Assembly (NCBI GenBank): GCA_030680575.1
Contig: JAUXVI010000020.1
Location: 18,392 to 82,391, forward strand
Length of the DNA stretch: 64,000 nt
Reading direction: 5' to 3'
Source of the DNA: Hylemonella sp.
GTDB taxonomy: Bacteria; Pseudomonadota; Gammaproteobacteria; Burkholderiales; Burkholderiaceae_C
Notes under the pieces: model-generated
What the model saw: only the letters and a program-made list of their open reading frames with translations
Told to the model about the DNA's origin: nothing
Database searches by the model: none
Shown here: in pieces, positions 28,017 to 37,196 of the stretch
Position numbering within the stretch: position 1 is the stretch's first letter
How the letters are laid out: the number at the start of each line of letters is the position of its first letter
Position numbers and translations under genes: made by a program

Positions 28017-28556
28017 TCAGTAGGGCTTGAAATAGTCGAACGGCTCGCGGCAGTCCAGGCAGCGCCACAGTGACTTGCAGGCGGTGGAGCCGAAGTGCGA
28101 ACTCTCAGAGGTGTGGGTGGAGCCGCAGTGTGGGCAAATTACGGAATGATTTTGACCTTCCGGCGTCGTCAAATCTGCGCGAGCCGCTCCTTTTTTAGGA
28201 GCGGATCTGAGGGCAAAGTGAATCACCTGCTCGGTTGCGGCCGCACCCTGCGGCGGTGCAATGCCGTAGCGGCGCAGCTTCTCGCGTGCTTCCGGGCCGA
28301 TCCAGTCGGTGCTCCAGGCCGGCGCCAGCTGGCGCGTGATGCGGGTGCGCACCGGATGCGCCGCCAGCGCGGCACGGATGTCGGCCTCGATCTGCTCCAT
28401 CGCCGGGCAGCCGCTGTAGGTCGGTGTGATGACGATCTCGACCTCGTCGCCATTCACGCGGATGTCGCGCAGCATGCCGAGTTCGCGGATGCTGACCACC
28501 GGAATCTCCGGGTCGGGAATCCCATCCAGCAAGGCCTCGATCTGTTGCCGGTTCAC
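28017..28556 (-). CDS. paaD: Phenylacetate pathway iron-sulfur/oxygenase maturation protein PaaD
   Basis: A 179-residue protein of the SufT/MIP18-like family needed for an active PaaABCE oxygenase. The N-terminal domain has PDPEIPVVSIRELGMLRDI. A C-terminal zinc-ribbon-like part has CPHCGS...CLDCREPFDYFKPY. The start is taken as GTG at 28556, overlapping the paaC stop by 3 bases; a longer frame would extend far into paaC. Overlap indicates translational coupling. Confidence 0.92.
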   Translation of the reverse strand: MNRQQIEALLDGIPDPEIPVVSIRELGMLRDIRVNGDEVEIVITPTYSGCPAMEQIEADIRAALAAHPVRTRITRQLAPAWSTDWIGPEAREKLRRYGIAPPQGAAATEQVIHFALRSAPKKGAARADLTTPEGQNHSVICPHCGSTHTSESSHFGSTACKSLWRCLDCREPFDYFKPY

Positions 28557-29368
28557 CAAGTGGCTCCGGGGTGCTGGCGCGCCAGGCCCTGCATCTCGCC
28601 CAGCACGTAGTCCAGGTGTTCGGAATGGCGGCCGCACTTGCCTTGTGTCACAAAGCCGGCAACAGCCGGACGCTGCAGCGTGGCCTCCTGCAGGGCGTCG
28701 TCCACCAGCGCGTCCCAATCGGCCTGCAGGGTGGTGGGCAGCACGCCGGTGCCTTGTGCAGCGGCCGCACTTTCCGCCACCGAGGCAAACCAGAACTCCT
28801 GCGTGTAGGGCATCAGGTGGGTCAGCGCCGACTGCATGCGCTGGTGCGATTCCTCGCTGCCGTCACCCAGGCGCACCAGCCAGTCGCGGCTGTGGCGCAG
28901 GTGGTAACGTGTTTCCTTCAGCGACTTGGCGGCAATCGCCGCCAGCTCGTCGTCTTTCGAGTTCTGCAGCGCTTCCCACAGCAGCGCCATGAAAGCGCTG
29001 TAAAGGAAGTTGCGTGCGATGGTGGTGGCGAAATCGCGTTCCGCCGCGGCGCTGGGCGCCAGCAGGCCGGTGCGGCTGGGAAAGTGCGGCAGCTCCAGCA
29101 GGGTGTAGTTGCGGAACTCGGGCACGTCGCGGAAGTAGGCCAGGCTGTCTTCGGTGACGCTTTCGGCATCACCGGCGGCTGCGTTCAGCAGCGTCGCCGC
29201 ATGCTGGTAGAGCAGGCGGGCCTGGCCGATCAGGTCGAGGCTGACGTTGGCCATGGCCATGTCTTCCTCCAGCACCGGCGCATGGCCGCACCATTCGGCA
29301 TTGCGCTGGCCGAGGATCAGCGCGCTGTCGGCCAGTTGCAGCAGATAGTCGACGGGGGCCTTCATCAC
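28553..29368 (-). CDS. paaC: Phenylacetyl-CoA epoxidase structural subunit PaaC
   Basis: This 271-residue ferritin-like four-helix protein pairs with PaaA but lacks the di-iron site in characterised systems. Typical segments are LQLADSALILGQRNAEWCGHAP at the N-terminus and SLKETRYHLRHSRDWLVRLGDGS in the middle. The start overlaps the paaB stop by 4 bp and the end overlaps paaD. Two adjacent ATG codons (29368 and 29365) are possible starts. Confidence 0.94.
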   Translation of the reverse strand: MMKAPVDYLLQLADSALILGQRNAEWCGHAPVLEEDMAMANVSLDLIGQARLLYQHAATLLNAAAGDAESVTEDSLAYFRDVPEFRNYTLLELPHFPSRTGLLAPSAAAERDFATTIARNFLYSAFMALLWEALQNSKDDELAAIAAKSLKETRYHLRHSRDWLVRLGDGSEESHQRMQSALTHLMPYTQEFWFASVAESAAAAQGTGVLPTTLQADWDALVDDALQEATLQRPAVAGFVTQGKCGRHSEHLDYVLGEMQGLARQHPGATW

Positions 29369-29658
29369 ATGTGGCCCACTTCGTCGGGGATGCGGTAGAA
29401 GGTCGGGTGGCGGTAGATCTTGTCGCCCGAGGGGTCGAACAGCTCGCCCTTGTCATCCGGCGCGCTGGCCGTGATGGCGTTGGACGGTACGACCCAGATG
29501 CTCACGCCTTCCTGGCGCCGCGTGTAGACGTCGCGCGCCATCTGCAGCGCCTGCGTGGCGTCGACGGCGTGCAGGCTGCCGCAGTGCTTGTGTTCCAGGC
29601 CCTGCTTGCTGCGGATGAAGACCTCCCACAGAGGCCATTCTTTTTGTGTGGTGCTCAT
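29365..29658 (-). CDS. paaB: Phenylacetyl-CoA epoxidase subunit PaaB
   Basis: A 97-residue small subunit that bridges PaaAC heterodimers. It begins [20 protein letters not shown] and contains the conserved [14 protein letters not shown] stretch. ATG at 29658 follows a GGAGGC ribosome site; the upstream in-frame codons lie within paaA. It overlaps paaA by 4 bp (ATGA) and paaC by 4 bp. Confidence 0.95.
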   Translation of the reverse strand: MSTTQKEWPLWEVFIRSKQGLEHKHCGSLHAVDATQALQMARDVYTRRQEGVSIWVVPSNAITASAPDDKGELFDPSGDKIYRHPTFYRIPDEVGHM

Positions 29659-30662
29659 GCGGCCTCCTTCATGGCGCGGCGTTGTTGTTTCTCGGCGTGG
29701 GCCAGGGCGGCGTCGCGCACCCACTGGCCGTCGTTGTGGGCTTTCACCCGGGTGGCCAGACGCTCACGGTTGCACGGGCCGTTGCCGTTGACCGTAGACC
29801 AGAACTCGTCCCAGTCGATGGCGCCATAGTCGTGGTGCTGGCGTTCTTCATTCCACGTCAGGTCGGGGTCGGGCAGGCTGACGCCCAGCACCTTGGCCTG
29901 CGGCACGGTGGCGTCAACAAAGCGCTGGCGCAGGTCGTCGTTGCTGATGCGTTTGATGCCCCAGCGCATGCTCTGGCCGCTGTGCAGGCTGTCGGCATCG
30001 GGCGGGCCGAACATGGCCAGCACCGGCCACCACCAGCGGTTCACCGCGTCCTGCACCAGCGCGCGCTGTGCGGGTGTGCCCTGCATCATGGTCAGCAGGG
30101 CCTCGTAGCCCTGGCGCTGGTGGAAGCTTTCTTCCTTGCAGATGCGGATCATGGCGCGTGCATAGGGGCCGTAGGAGCAGCGGCACAGCGGAATCTGGTT
30201 CATGATGGCCGCGCCGTCGACCAGCCAACCGATGACGCCGACGTCGGCCCAGTTCAGCGTCGGGTAGTTGAAGATCGAGCTGTATTTGGCGCGCCCGGTG
30301 TGCAGGCCGTCGAGCATCTGGTCGCGCGAGGTGCCCAGTGTCTCGGCCGCGCTGTAGAGGTACAGGCCGTGGCCGCCCTCGTCCTGCACCTTGGCGATCA
30401 GGATCGCCTTGCGCTTGAGCGAGGGTGCGCGCGAGATCCAGTTGCCCTCGGGCTGCATGCCGATGATCTCGCTGTGTGCGTGCTGGCTGATCTGACGCAC
30501 CAGGGTCTTGCGGTAGGCCTCGGGCATCCAGTCCTGCGGTTCGATGCGGCCGTCGGCATCGATGCAGGCCTCGAAGCGGGCCATGGGGCCGGCCTCATGG
30601 CTGGCCGGGGCGGCCGCCTTGGCGGCGGCGTTGTCGGGTAGGTCGAGCGCTTGTGTGTACAT
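29655..30662 (-). CDS. paaA: Phenylacetyl-CoA 1,2-epoxidase catalytic subunit PaaA
   Basis: The 335-residue ferritin-like di-iron oxygenase subunit epoxidises the ring of phenylacetyl-CoA. Helices contributing iron ligands include [17 protein letters not shown] (EXXH) and [15 protein letters not shown] (EXXXH), both intact. First gene of a leftward operon. The promoter region holds a near-perfect TetR-type palindrome overlapping the -10 box. Confidence 0.96.
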   Translation of the reverse strand: MYTQALDLPDNAAAKAAAPASHEAGPMARFEACIDADGRIEPQDWMPEAYRKTLVRQISQHAHSEIIGMQPEGNWISRAPSLKRKAILIAKVQDEGGHGLYLYSAAETLGTSRDQMLDGLHTGRAKYSSIFNYPTLNWADVGVIGWLVDGAAIMNQIPLCRCSYGPYARAMIRICKEESFHQRQGYEALLTMMQGTPAQRALVQDAVNRWWWPVLAMFGPPDADSLHSGQSMRWGIKRISNDDLRQRFVDATVPQAKVLGVSLPDPDLTWNEERQHHDYGAIDWDEFWSTVNGNGPCNRERLATRVKAHNDGQWVRDAALAHAEKQQRRAMKEAA

Positions 30663-30709
30663 GCCGGTCTCCTGCGGCGCGCCGAGTCCTTGGGCGCCGG
30701 TTGACAGGC

Positions 30710-30750
30710 AGTATAGCCAATTAACCGACCGACCGGTCGGTTAATTGGCT
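30710..30750 (-). promoter_or_regulatory. paaABCDE promoter with PaaR-like TetR operator
   Basis: Perfect inverted repeat with 16-bp arms, AGCCAATTAACCGACC (30715-30730) and its complement (30735-30750), around GACC. A leftward -10 box TATACT (30710-30715) abuts it. The core TTAACCGACCGA recurs before paaG at 40039. The repressor is inferred to be PaaR, encoded outside the window. Confidence 0.75.
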
Positions 30751-30755
30751 CGGGG

Positions 30756-31646
30756 TTAACCCCCGGCGTCGAGCGTGAAGGCGGCGTGGCGGTCCTGCGC
30801 CAGCAGGGTCACCATTTGCGGTAGCGCCGCCTGAAGGGCGGGCTTGAGGGTGTGCGGCGGGTTGATGATGAACATGCCGCTGGCCGGCAGGCCGGGGCGT
30901 TTTGCTTCCCCCTGCACATCGGTCGTGAGCTTGCTGGACTTGACGGTCAGCGTGGCGTGGAGCCAGCTCTTGCCGGCTTTGGTGGCCAGGGTCTTGAGTT
31001 TGCGCGGCAGGTCGTGCGCTTCAGGGCGCGGGATGATGGGGTACCAGATGGCATAGGTGCCGGTGGGAAAGCGTTTGAGCGCCTCGGTCGCCATGGCCAC
31101 TGCGCGTGCGTAGTCGTTCTTGAGCTCGTAGCTCGGGTCGCACAGCACCAGGGCACGGCGCGCGGGTGGCGGCAGGAATTTGCGGATGCCTTCGAAACCG
31201 TCTTCGCGCAGCACCGCCACCTGGCGGTCGGCCTCCAGCTGCGCCACATTGGCCATCAGCGTCTTGGTGTCGGTCGGGTGGAGTTCGAACAACTTGAGCT
31301 TGTCGTGCCCGCGCAGCAGGCGCTGGATGATGAAAGGGGAGCCGGGGTAGACGCGCCAGTTGCCCTTGCTGTTGAAGCTGGCCACCAGATCAAGGTAGTC
31401 CTGCAGGGCCGGTGCCAGTGTCACGCCCTCGGTTGGTTTCAGCAGACGCTGGATGCCGTCGGCGGCCTCGCCGCTGGTTTCGGTGAACTCGCTGTCGAGC
31501 CGGTACAGGCCGGCGCCGGCATGGGTGTCCAGCACCGTCAGGGCCGCCTCCTTCTGAGTGAGGTGGTGAAGCATGGCAATGAGCACGGTGTGCTTGAGCA
31601 CATCGGCATGATTGCCGGCATGAAAGGCGTGGCGGTAACTGAACAT
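30756..31646 (-). CDS. rlmJ: 23S rRNA (adenine(2030)-N(6))-methyltransferase
   Basis: A 296-residue SAM-dependent methyltransferase of the RlmJ family, which modifies A2030 of 23S rRNA. It begins MFSYRHAFHAGNHADVLKH, the family signature, and has SAM motif VLDTHAGAGLY and catalytic motif LCDPSYE (usually DPPYE). ATG at 31646 is chosen; 24 more in-frame upstream codons lack family similarity. It ends just inside the paaA control region and is divergent from the kinase gene with an 83-bp gap. Confidence 0.9.
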   Translation of the reverse strand: MFSYRHAFHAGNHADVLKHTVLIAMLHHLTQKEAALTVLDTHAGAGLYRLDSEFTETSGEAADGIQRLLKPTEGVTLAPALQDYLDLVASFNSKGNWRVYPGSPFIIQRLLRGHDKLKLFELHPTDTKTLMANVAQLEADRQVAVLREDGFEGIRKFLPPPARRALVLCDPSYELKNDYARAVAMATEALKRFPTGTYAIWYPIIPRPEAHDLPRKLKTLATKAGKSWLHATLTVKSSKLTTDVQGEAKRPGLPASGMFIINPPHTLKPALQAALPQMVTLLAQDRHAAFTLDAGG

Positions 31647-31729
31647 AGGTGCCAATGGTAACGAGGGTGGCGGCAGAACAGCGTATTTCGCAAAATCAGC
31701 ACTCAAGATTCCATGCAAAAATCCGCCGC

Positions 31730-33376
31730 ATGACGGATACCCCTGCCTCCACCTTGTCCCCCGCTGTGACCCCGCCGGCGCATGTCGACGCCCTGCCGGC
31801 CGGTACGCGATTGGCCGAGTTCGAGGTGCAGGCGCTTCTGGGTGTGGGGGGCTTTGGCATGGTGTACCGTGCCTACGACCATTCTCTGCATCGCCCGGTG
31901 GCCATCAAGGAGTACATGCCGTCGGCGCTGGTGAACCGGCAAGACGGCCTGTCGCTGGCCTTGCGCTCCACCACGGACCAGCCGACCTACCAGTCCGGTT
32001 TGAACTCCTTCATTGCCGAGGCGCGGTTGCTGGCGCAGTTCGACCACCCGTCCTTGGTCAAGGTCTATCGCTTCTGGGAGGCCAACCACACCGCCTATAT
32101 GGTGATGCCCTTGTACAGCGGTATCACCCTGAAGCAGGCGCGCAGCCAGATGGCCGGGCCACCGCCCGAAGCCTGGCTGCGCACCGTGCTGTGGTCGATT
32201 CTGCAGGCCTTGCGCGTGCTGCACGAGCACGGCACGGTGCACCGCGACGTCTCGCCCGACAACATCTTCCTGCAGGACTGCGGCCCGCCCGTGCTGCTGG
32301 ACCTGGGCGCGGCGCGGCGGGCCATTAGCGACCAGACGCAGAAATACACCGCCATCCTGAAGGTGAACTACGCGCCGATCGAGCAGTACGCCTCGGCTGA
32401 GGACCTGAAGCCGGGCCCTTGGTCCGATCTGTACGCACTGGCGGCCGTGGTCCATGGTTGCGTGCGCAATGAACCGCCGCCGCCAGCTACCTTCCGGGTG
32501 GTGCGCGACAACCTGCCGACGATGGCCAGTGTGGCCGCCACCGTGCAGGCGCATTTTGGCCGGCACTACTCGGGCGAGTTCATCCAGGGGATTGACCATG
32601 CGCTGGCAATTCAGCCGTCCCAGCGGCCGCAGAGTGTGGCGCAGCTGATCGATGAAATGCGCTTGCTGCCACCGGAACATCTGGCGACCTTCGACTGGCG
32701 AGCCGCGCTGGGCAGCGACCTGACGAGCGTCCAGACGGATGTATTACCCACGTCGTCGCCGGCAGGCGCGAACGAAGACGAGTGGCCGGTCACCCAGGCC
32801 CACGACGACATCCTGCTGGATGGCGGCCGGCCGGATCTGGATTTGGGCGATGAGGATGAAACTCGCCCGGCCGCACTGAATGTGCCGGCCGCTGGAGGCG
32901 TTGCCACGCAGAGGCGCTGGTCGGGCCGAAAGACGGCCGGGCTCGTGCTGACAGCGCTGGGCTTGCTGGGGCTGGCCTACTGGGGGTGGCGAGAGGGCAG
33001 GTCGGTTCAGGCACCCCTGGTGGCCACGCCCGAACCCGCGCCCGCGGTCAGTCCGGCCCTGCCCCGGCGCGGCGAGGAGGCTGCCACCACGGCACCCGTT
33101 GCCGCGCCAGCCCGGGCAGTGACTTCCCGCAAAGGCAAAGAGGCGGCCGCGCGGGCGGACGACAAGGCGGTACCGCTCGAGAAAACGACACCGGTTCCGG
33201 TGGGCAAGTCGGCTGCCAAGACGGCGCCAGCTGCGACAGAAGTGTGCGCTGACAGCAACTTCATCACGCGCCCGATGTGCATCCACCTTGAATGCCAGAA
33301 GCCCGAGTACGCGAAGCTGCCGGTGTGCATTGAGGACCGCCAGCGCTACCCGGAGGGTGGCGCAAATCGGCCTTGA
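31730..33376 (+). CDS. Membrane-anchored serine/threonine protein kinase
   Basis: A 548-residue eukaryotic-type kinase. The kinase domain (about 25-290) shows the glycine loop [15 protein letters not shown], the ATP lysine in [11 protein letters not shown], catalytic loop [11 protein letters not shown] (Ser replaces the usual Lys of HRDLKPxN) and DLGAAR in place of DFG. An acidic linker leads to one membrane helix near residues 402-420. An Ala/Pro-rich stretch follows, then a C-terminal external segment with a conserved-looking Cys cluster (CADSNF...CIHLEC...LPVC). Substrates are unknown. The HRDxSPDN variant occurs in a known bacterial subgroup. Confidence 0.87.
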   Translation: MTDTPASTLSPAVTPPAHVDALPAGTRLAEFEVQALLGVGGFGMVYRAYDHSLHRPVAIKEYMPSALVNRQDGLSLALRSTTDQPTYQSGLNSFIAEARLLAQFDHPSLVKVYRFWEANHTAYMVMPLYSGITLKQARSQMAGPPPEAWLRTVLWSILQALRVLHEHGTVHRDVSPDNIFLQDCGPPVLLDLGAARRAISDQTQKYTAILKVNYAPIEQYASAEDLKPGPWSDLYALAAVVHGCVRNEPPPPATFRVVRDNLPTMASVAATVQAHFGRHYSGEFIQGIDHALAIQPSQRPQSVAQLIDEMRLLPPEHLATFDWRAALGSDLTSVQTDVLPTSSPAGANEDEWPVTQAHDDILLDGGRPDLDLGDEDETRPAALNVPAAGGVATQRRWSGRKTAGLVLTALGLLGLAYWGWREGRSVQAPLVATPEPAPAVSPALPRRGEEAATTAPVAAPARAVTSRKGKEAAARADDKAVPLEKTTPVPVGKSAAKTAPAATEVCADSNFITRPMCIHLECQKPEYAKLPVCIEDRQRYPEGGANRP

Positions 33377-33385
33377 GGCCCGGAT

Positions 33386-33414
33386 TTGGCCAAAAACGCA
33401 GATTTTTGTATAAT
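33386..33414 (+). promoter_or_regulatory. rplM-rpsI promoter
   Basis: TTGGCC (33386-33391), 17-bp spacer, perfect TATAAT (33409-33414). About 115 nt of leader precede the rplM start, longer than needed for translation and so possibly regulatory. Confidence 0.6.
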
Positions 33415-33537
33415 GACGGGCTTCGCAGCGCTACCGTGACTCCGCGGCGAAGCTTGAATCACCACCTAAGAGATTCCCGTCAGAGGAACGCCGACCGTGG
33501 AAAAGAGTCCGACAAACCCTCTTTTAAGAGAAAACTC

Positions 33538-33969
33538 ATGACCAAAACGTTCAGCGCCAAACCCGCTGACGTGACGCACGAGTGGTTTGTGATTGACGCG
33601 ACCGACAAGGTCCTCGGACGAGTAGCCAGCGAAGTTGCTCTCCGTTTGCGCGGCAAACACAAGGCCATTTACACGCCTCACGTCGATACCGGTGACTTCA
33701 TCGTCATCATCAACGCAGCCCAGCTGCGCGTCACCGGCGCCAAGCCGTTGGACAAGGTGTACTACCGTCACTCGGGTTACCCGGGCGGTATCACAGCCAC
33801 CAATTTCCGTGACATGCAAGCCAAGCATCCCGGCCGCGCGCTGGAAAAGGCCGTCAAGGGCATGCTGCCCAAGGGCCCGCTCGGCTACGCCATGATCAAG
33901 AAGCTCAAGGTGTACGGTGGTGCTGAGCACCCGCACACCGCCCAGCAACCCAAAGTGTTGGAAATCTAA
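33538..33969 (+). CDS. rplM: 50S ribosomal protein L13
   Basis: A 143-residue ribosomal protein. [42 protein letters not shown] and YRHSGYPGG are diagnostic. The start is the ATG at 33538; the upstream in-frame extension has no L13 similarity. It is followed 11 bp later by rpsI, the universal pair. Confidence 0.98.
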   Translation: MTKTFSAKPADVTHEWFVIDATDKVLGRVASEVALRLRGKHKAIYTPHVDTGDFIVIINAAQLRVTGAKPLDKVYYRHSGYPGGITATNFRDMQAKHPGRALEKAVKGMLPKGPLGYAMIKKLKVYGGAEHPHTAQQPKVLEI

Positions 33970-33980
33970 GGAGCCTTGAG

Positions 33981-34373
33981 ATGATTGGTGAATGGAACAA
34001 TGGCACCGGCCGTCGCAAATCCAGCGTCGCCCGCGTGTTTCTGAAAAAAGGCACCGGCAAGATCACGGTCAACGGTAAAGACATCGAGAATTTCTTCGGT
34101 CGTCAAACCTCGATCATGATCTGCAAGCAACCCCTGCTCTTGACCAACCATGCCGAATCGTTCGACATCATGGTCAATGTGGCTGGTGGTGGTGAGTCCG
34201 GCCAGGCCGGCGCAACCCGTCACGGCATTACCCGTGCCCTGATCGACTACGATGCATCGCTCAAGCCCGTCTTGAGCCAAGCCGGCTTCGTGACGCGTGA
34301 TGCGCGTGAAGTCGAACGTAAGAAGGTCGGTCTGCACTCTGCACGCCGTCGCAAGCAGTTCAGCAAGCGTTAA
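33981..34373 (+). CDS. rpsI: 30S ribosomal protein S9
   Basis: The 130-residue ribosomal protein has [21 protein letters not shown] at the N-terminus and the basic tail ending [17 protein letters not shown], which reaches the P-site tRNA. It is co-transcribed with rplM and followed by two hairpins and a T run. Confidence 0.98.
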   Translation: MIGEWNNGTGRRKSSVARVFLKKGTGKITVNGKDIENFFGRQTSIMICKQPLLLTNHAESFDIMVNVAGGGESGQAGATRHGITRALIDYDASLKPVLSQAGFVTRDAREVERKKVGLHSARRRKQFSKR

Positions 34374-34393
34374 TTTCACACGAAGTTTCGTCT

Positions 34394-34455
34394 GCTGCAA
34401 TTTGTTGCAGCTCAGCAGCCGCCCGAATGCAAATTCTGGCGGCTGTTGTGTTTTT
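34394..34455 (+). terminator. Terminator after rplM-rpsI
   Basis: A GCTGCAA/TTGCAGC hairpin (34394-34411) is followed by an 11-bp stem CAGCAGCCGCC / GGCGGCTGTTG (34413-34423 and 34438-34448, one G-T pair) and TGTTTTT. Confidence 0.8.
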
Positions 34456-34477
34456 CGACTGCTAGACTCCCCCTTCC

Positions 34478-35206
34478 ATGAGATTTCGCCTGCTTCGTCG
34501 TCGCCTCACCATCAGTGCTCCGCGCATGTCCGTGCGTAGCGCCACGCCCTGGCCTCTGCGCTGGGCGCTTGTCGCCATCGTGCTGGGTTTTTGCGCCGCG
34601 ATCGGCTTGTGGGCGTTCGAATTCGGCAAGGACATTGCCGGCATTGACGGCGGGCGGACTGAGGAAGTCGCACAGTTGCGCATCGAACTGGGTGTGGTAC
34701 GTCAGCAGTTGTCCGCCATGAAGGACGAGCGCGACAAGGCCATGTCGGTGGCCAATACCTCCAGCACCCTGCTGACTGCCGAGAAGGCGGCGCAGGAGCG
34801 CCTGAGTGCCCAGAACAAGCAGCTGGAGAGCGAAAACCGTTCCTTGCGCGATGACCTGGGCTTCTTCGAAAAGCTGATTCCGACCGGCGGTGCTGAAAGT
34901 CTGGCCATTCGGGGTTTGCAGGCTGATCTGCAGGATGGACGTCAATTAAAATGGCAAGTCCTGGTGATCCAGCCGGTGAAGAACGCGCCTGAATTCAACG
35001 GGCGGCTTGAGTTGAGTTTTACGGGGCTGCAAGGTGGCAAACCATGGTCGGCGCCCTTGCCTGGCGGTCCTCAGTCCTTGAAGTTCCGTCAGTACGGCCG
35101 GCTCGAAGGCGTGTTTGAATTGCCGCCCCAGACTGTGGTCAAGGGGATTTCCGCCAAGGTCATGGAGGGTACGGTGACCAAGGCGATTCAGTCGATCAAG
35201 TTGTAA
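34478..35206 (+). CDS. Membrane-anchored coiled-coil protein (DUF6776-like)
   Basis: A 242-residue protein of unknown function. A basic cytoplasmic start is followed by one membrane helix (about 28-47, WALVAIVLGFCAAIGLWAF). A long predicted coiled coil (about 63-130, rich in Glu, Gln and Lys with heptad-like Leu) and a C-terminal beta-rich domain follow, predicted periplasmic. It lies 20 bp upstream of the bactofilin gene, which suggests a cell-shape or envelope scaffold role; that is inference. Confidence 0.75.
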   Translation: MRFRLLRRRLTISAPRMSVRSATPWPLRWALVAIVLGFCAAIGLWAFEFGKDIAGIDGGRTEEVAQLRIELGVVRQQLSAMKDERDKAMSVANTSSTLLTAEKAAQERLSAQNKQLESENRSLRDDLGFFEKLIPTGGAESLAIRGLQADLQDGRQLKWQVLVIQPVKNAPEFNGRLELSFTGLQGGKPWSAPLPGGPQSLKFRQYGRLEGVFELPPQTVVKGISAKVMEGTVTKAIQSIKL

Positions 35207-35226
35207 TCCATCAAAGAGGTGCAGAC

Positions 35227-35622
35227 ATGTTCAACAAGAAAAAACAGCCCCCCATCCGCAGCCTGATTGCGGATGGCAGCCAGATTGACGGCACCCTGCG
35301 TTTTTCGGATGGCTTGCGCGTCGATGGCAAGGTGATTGGCGATGTGAATGCCAACCCCGATCAGGCCAGCATTCTGGTGATTTCGGAAACGGCAACGGTG
35401 ATTGGTGAGATCCATGCCGACCATGTGATCATCAACGGCACGGTGAAGGGGCCGGTCTACGCCCGCCTGATGCTCGAATTGCAGCCCAAGGCCCACATTG
35501 AGGGCGATGTGCATTACAGCGCGCTGGAGATGCACCAGGGGGCCATCATTGCCGGCCAGATGCGCCCGGTCGACATGGCCGAAGAAAAGCCCACACTGAA
35601 ATTGGCGGCAAATAACCAGTAA
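35227..35622 (+). CDS. Bactofilin (polymer-forming cytoskeletal protein)
   Basis: A 131-residue bactofilin: a short disordered start (MFNKKKQPP) followed by a right-handed beta-helix with repeating hydrophobic-Gly pattern, for example IDGTLRFSDGLRVDGKVIGDV and GTVKGPVYARLMLELQPKAHIEGDV. Bactofilins self-assemble into filaments at the membrane and often recruit peptidoglycan enzymes. It follows the coiled-coil protein by 20 bp; an M23 peptidase gene lies 1.6 kb downstream. Confidence 0.92.
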   Translation: MFNKKKQPPIRSLIADGSQIDGTLRFSDGLRVDGKVIGDVNANPDQASILVISETATVIGEIHADHVIINGTVKGPVYARLMLELQPKAHIEGDVHYSALEMHQGAIIAGQMRPVDMAEEKPTLKLAANNQ

Positions 35623-35630
35623 CTGAATTC

Positions 35631-35659
35631 TTGAGCGAAATTGTGTAGTATTCGCTCAA
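35631..35659. promoter_or_regulatory. Palindrome around a -10 box before erpA
   Basis: Perfect 9-bp inverted repeat TTGAGCGAA (35631-35639) / TTCGCTCAA (35651-35659) with an 11-base spacer ending in TAGTAT (35646-35651), a plausible -10 box. It may be an operator or, less likely without a T run, a terminator for the bactofilin gene. Confidence 0.5.
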
Positions 35660-35681
35660 TCCATCTTAATTGGAGCCCTCC

Positions 35682-36047
35682 ATGAGCGCCGTCGCCGAAA
35701 ACATTCAAACTGAGATGCCTGCCCCCATTCTGTTCACCGACAGCGCTGCTGCCAAGGTGGCGGATCTGATCGCGGAAGAGGGCAACCCTGACCTCAAGCT
35801 GAGGGTCTTCGTGCAAGGCGGTGGCTGTTCCGGTTTTCAGTATGGCTTCACCTTTGATGAGGTGACCAACGAAGACGACACCACCATGACCAAAAATGGC
35901 GTGTCCTTGCTGATCGATGCCATGAGCTACCAGTACCTGGTGGGCGCCGAGATCGACTACAAGGAAGACCTGCAGGGTGCCCAGTTCGTCATCAAGAACC
36001 CGAACGCCATCACCACCTGCGGTTGCGGCTCTTCTTTCTCGACCTGA
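35682..36047 (+). CDS. erpA: Iron-sulfur cluster insertion protein ErpA
   Basis: A 121-residue A-type carrier that delivers Fe-S clusters to apo-proteins. The three cluster cysteines are in [10 protein letters not shown] and TCGCGSSF near the C-terminus. ATG at 35682 is chosen over an in-frame TTG at 35670. It is monocistronic, convergent with anmK with 15 bp between stops. A palindrome around the candidate promoter suggests it has its own regulator. Confidence 0.95.
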   Translation: MSAVAENIQTEMPAPILFTDSAAAKVADLIAEEGNPDLKLRVFVQGGGCSGFQYGFTFDEVTNEDDTTMTKNGVSLLIDAMSYQYLVGAEIDYKEDLQGAQFVIKNPNAITTCGCGSSFST

Positions 36048-36062
36048 GCGTGAGCCCGGCTC

Positions 36063-37172
36063 TTAGGCCGGGTAAATTGCTCCGAGCACACGGGCGCCTT
36101 GAGCGCCCGTGACGCTTTTCAGACTCGCCGTCTGGCGCAGCACAGCCTTGCGCGCCAGCCAGGCAAAGGCGGCCGCTTCCACCTGCAAGGCGGGCAAGCC
36201 GGCCTGCTCTGAGGAAACCACGGTGAGGTTGGGCAGTCGCGCCTGCAAGCGCTGCATCAGGTGATTGTTGAGCGCGCCGCCGCCGCAGACGATCAGGCGC
36301 GTACTGCCGGCCCCATGACGCAGCACATCAGCGGCGCAGGCGGTGGCTGTCAGTTCCGTCAGCGTGGCTTGCACGTCCACCGGTGTCACGGACTCAAAGC
36401 CAATCAGCTTGTTGGCCAGCCAGGGCGGATTGAACAGGTCTCGCCCTGTGCTCTTGGGTGGCGGCAGAGCCAGGTAGGGCTCCTGCAGCAGGGTCTGCAG
36501 CAGCGACGCATGGACATGGCCGCTGGCGGCCCAACGTCCTTCAGCATCGAAGGGCTGGCCTGTGTGTTGCCGGCACCAGGCATCCATCAGTGCATTGCCG
36601 GGGCCGCAATCGAAGCCCAGGACGGCATCGTCGCTCAGCACCGAGAGATTGGCGATGCCGCCGACATTGAGCACGGCCACCGTCTGGCCGGGCTGGGCGA
36701 ACATGGCCTGGTGGAAGGCGGGTACCAGCGGTGCGCCCTGGCCGCCGGCCGCCACATCGCGGCTGCGGAAGTCTGCCACGACATCAATACCGCTCAGTTC
36801 AGCCAGAAGTGCCGGGCTGTTGAGCTGCAGGGTGTAGCCGGTGGTATCAAACTCGCCCGGGCGATGGCGCACGGTCTGGCCGTGGGCCCCGATGGCCGTG
36901 ACGGCGCCTGGGGGTAGTGCCGCACGCTGGAGTAACTCGGTCACGACCGCGGCATACAGCCGGGCCAGTGCATTGCCGGCGAGGGCGGCACGGTGCAGTT
37001 CATTCACGCCGCGGGGGCTGTTGAGTTGCAGCAGTTCGGCAGCCAAGTCTGGGGGCAAGGGCAGATAGGCGTGCTGGATGACCCGGGTATGCGCATCGGC
37101 GCATTCGGCAAGGACGCCGTCAACCCCGTCGAGCGAGGTCCCGGACATCAGGCCGATATAGAGCTCAGACAT
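36063..37172 (-). CDS. anmK: Anhydro-N-acetylmuramic acid kinase
   Basis: A 369-residue sugar kinase that converts recycled 1,6-anhydro-MurNAc to MurNAc-6-phosphate in peptidoglycan recycling. The N-terminal YIGLMSGTSLDGVDGVL is diagnostic. NVGGIANLSVL and FDCGPGNALMDAWC form the ATP and substrate sites. The start is set at ATG 37172; a GTG nine bases upstream is possible. It lies 24 bp after the M23 peptidase gene in the same direction, so the two envelope genes form an operon. Confidence 0.94.
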   Translation of the reverse strand: MSELYIGLMSGTSLDGVDGVLAECADAHTRVIQHAYLPLPPDLAAELLQLNSPRGVNELHRAALAGNALARLYAAVVTELLQRAALPPGAVTAIGAHGQTVRHRPGEFDTTGYTLQLNSPALLAELSGIDVVADFRSRDVAAGGQGAPLVPAFHQAMFAQPGQTVAVLNVGGIANLSVLSDDAVLGFDCGPGNALMDAWCRQHTGQPFDAEGRWAASGHVHASLLQTLLQEPYLALPPPKSTGRDLFNPPWLANKLIGFESVTPVDVQATLTELTATACAADVLRHGAGSTRLIVCGGGALNNHLMQRLQARLPNLTVVSSEQAGLPALQVEAAAFAWLARKAVLRQTASLKSVTGAQGARVLGAIYPA

Positions 37173-37196
37173 GCAGGCCACCCCAGGGCGAGGGGC

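Noticed and set aside
36055..36111. Terminator between erpA and anmK
   Set aside because: CCCGGC/GCCGGG and CACGGGCGC/GCGCCCGTG hairpins exist, but neither has a T run and the second lies within anmK coding sequence.
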